7,162 nt of DNA, taken from Oscillospiraceae bacterium. Its GTDB lineage: Bacteria > Bacillota > Clostridia > Oscillospirales > Ruminococcaceae. The stretch spans positions 1 through 7,162 of the forward strand of contig DXWR01000284.1 in NCBI GenBank assembly GCA_019416775.1. Reading direction: 5' to 3'. The translations under genes were made by a program, and so were the position numbers. The notes beneath the pieces were generated by a model. That model worked only from the letters and a program-made list of their open reading frames with translations. It searched no databases and was not told the DNA's origin. Shown piece after piece: positions 6,961 through 7,162 of the stretch (positions within the stretch are counted from its first letter, which is position 1; each line of letters starts with the position of its first letter).

Positions 6961-6980
6961 TTGGCTCTGATTCAAGCCAA
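6961..6980 (-). other. Small hairpin in the 5' untranslated region of the phosphatase gene
   Basis: TTGGCT and AGCCAA form a perfect 6-bp stem with an 8-nt loop, about 25 nt ahead of the ribosome binding site in a leader of roughly 78 nt. No T-tract follows, so it is not a terminator. It might stabilise the message or be without function. It matches no riboswitch class I know. Confidence 0.4.
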
Positions 6981-7006
6981 ATGATCCAATTCGAGTTTGC
7001 CTTTTT

Positions 7007-7035
7007 ATTCTAGTGGAAAGAGGCGGAGGTATCTA
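7007..7035 (-). promoter_or_regulatory. Candidate promoter of the phosphatase gene
   Basis: The -10 element TAGAAT (7012-7007) is one base from consensus. At 17 bp upstream lies TAGATA (7035-7030), matching four of six bases of TTGACA. Transcription would start near 7000, leaving a leader of about 78 nt. The weak -35 would suit a promoter needing an activator, and TTAACA-like repeats lie just upstream at 7043-7072. Confidence 0.5.
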
Positions 7036-7042
7036 TCCAAGT

Positions 7043-7072
7043 TGTGAAAGAATTGTGTTAAATCTTTGACAA
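7043..7072 (-). promoter_or_regulatory. Three TTAACA-like direct repeats, possible PhoP-type box
   Basis: Reading the minus strand, TTGTCA (7072-7067), TTAACA (7061-7056) and TTCACA (7048-7043) follow one another with gaps of 5 and 7 nt. The Gram-positive PhoP consensus known from Bacillus is TT(A/C/T)A(C/T)A repeated at 5 plus or minus 2 nt. TTAACA and TTCACA fit it; TTGTCA deviates at positions 3 and 4. The repeats lie just upstream of the weak -35 of a gene for a secreted phosphatase, the classic kind of Pho target. The region is AT-rich, so chance is a real alternative. Confidence 0.35.
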
Positions 7073-7162
7073 CAAATTTCGGAGGCTTAGAGAGAATTGT
7101 AAACCCGTACATAGAATAATTTTGTTTTCGTTTCCGGATTGTTTTGAATTGGTAAAATAATG
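7073..7162. other. AT-rich intergenic end of the window, nothing recognised
   Basis: These 90 bases are clearly more AT-rich than the coding regions and hold no convincing reading frame, RNA gene or promoter on either strand. They probably belong to the upstream intergenic space of the phosphatase gene, whose neighbour lies outside the window. Confidence 0.6.

Noticed and set aside
6923..6961. Alternative in-frame start (ATG at 6961) for the phosphatase, adding 13 residues
   Set aside because: The extension would put charged residues before the signal peptide and has no strong ribosome site, whereas ATG 6922 has AAGGAGG at 6 nt.
5627..6970. A 447-codon open frame on the plus strand, antisense to the phosphatase gene
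   Set aside because: Its translation is rich in Gly, Val and His with no recognisable domain, and it mirrors a gene with clear motifs, signal peptide and ribosome site. It is a by-product of codon bias on the true strand.

Overview
This window looks like chromosomal DNA of a fairly GC-rich low-branching Firmicute, most likely a gut-type member of the Clostridia (Oscillospirales would fit). The reasons are a tRNA-sensing T-box leader, AGGAGG-type ribosome binding sites, near-consensus vegetative promoters, and a surface protein with a Gram-positive style C-terminal anchor. The taxonomic call is inference; no marker gene is present. All recognised genes are on the minus strand, so the window reads biologically from right to left.

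Right part (about 7162 to 3416): a single-gene unit. A moderate promoter (about 7007-7035), with three TTAACA-like hexamers just upstream of it, precedes a 1147-residue secreted protein (6922-3479). From the N-terminus it has a signal peptide, a purple-acid-phosphatase-like FN3 domain, a calcineurin-like metallophosphatase domain, a choice-of-anchor I beta-propeller region, a Pro/Gly/Asp-rich wall linker, a QTGD-type sorting motif, a membrane helix and a basic tail. A 12-bp hairpin (3444-3416) probably ends its transcript.

Middle (3357-3056): the control region of the tryptophan operon. A strong promoter (TTGACA, 17 bp, TATACT) starts a T-box leader of roughly 265 nt. Its UGG specifier matches tRNA-Trp. 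Its UGGC acceptor-binding bulge matches a tRNA with G as discriminator base, as bacterial tRNA-Trp has. The leader ends in an intrinsic terminator that competes with the antiterminator.

Left part (3024-1): trpE followed, with a 1-nt TGATG overlap, by a fused trpG-trpD gene that runs off the left edge about 20 codons before its expected end. Together they encode the first two steps from chorismate to phosphoribosyl-anthranilate. Control appears double: uncharged tRNA-Trp through the T-box, and feedback inhibition through the intact tryptophan site of TrpE.

I see no mobile element, CRISPR array, tRNA or rRNA gene, and no clearly new system. The least routine items are the phosphatase/choice-of-anchor I surface protein and its possible phosphate-responsive promoter, the TrpGD fusion, and a T-box-core look-alike inside the leader.
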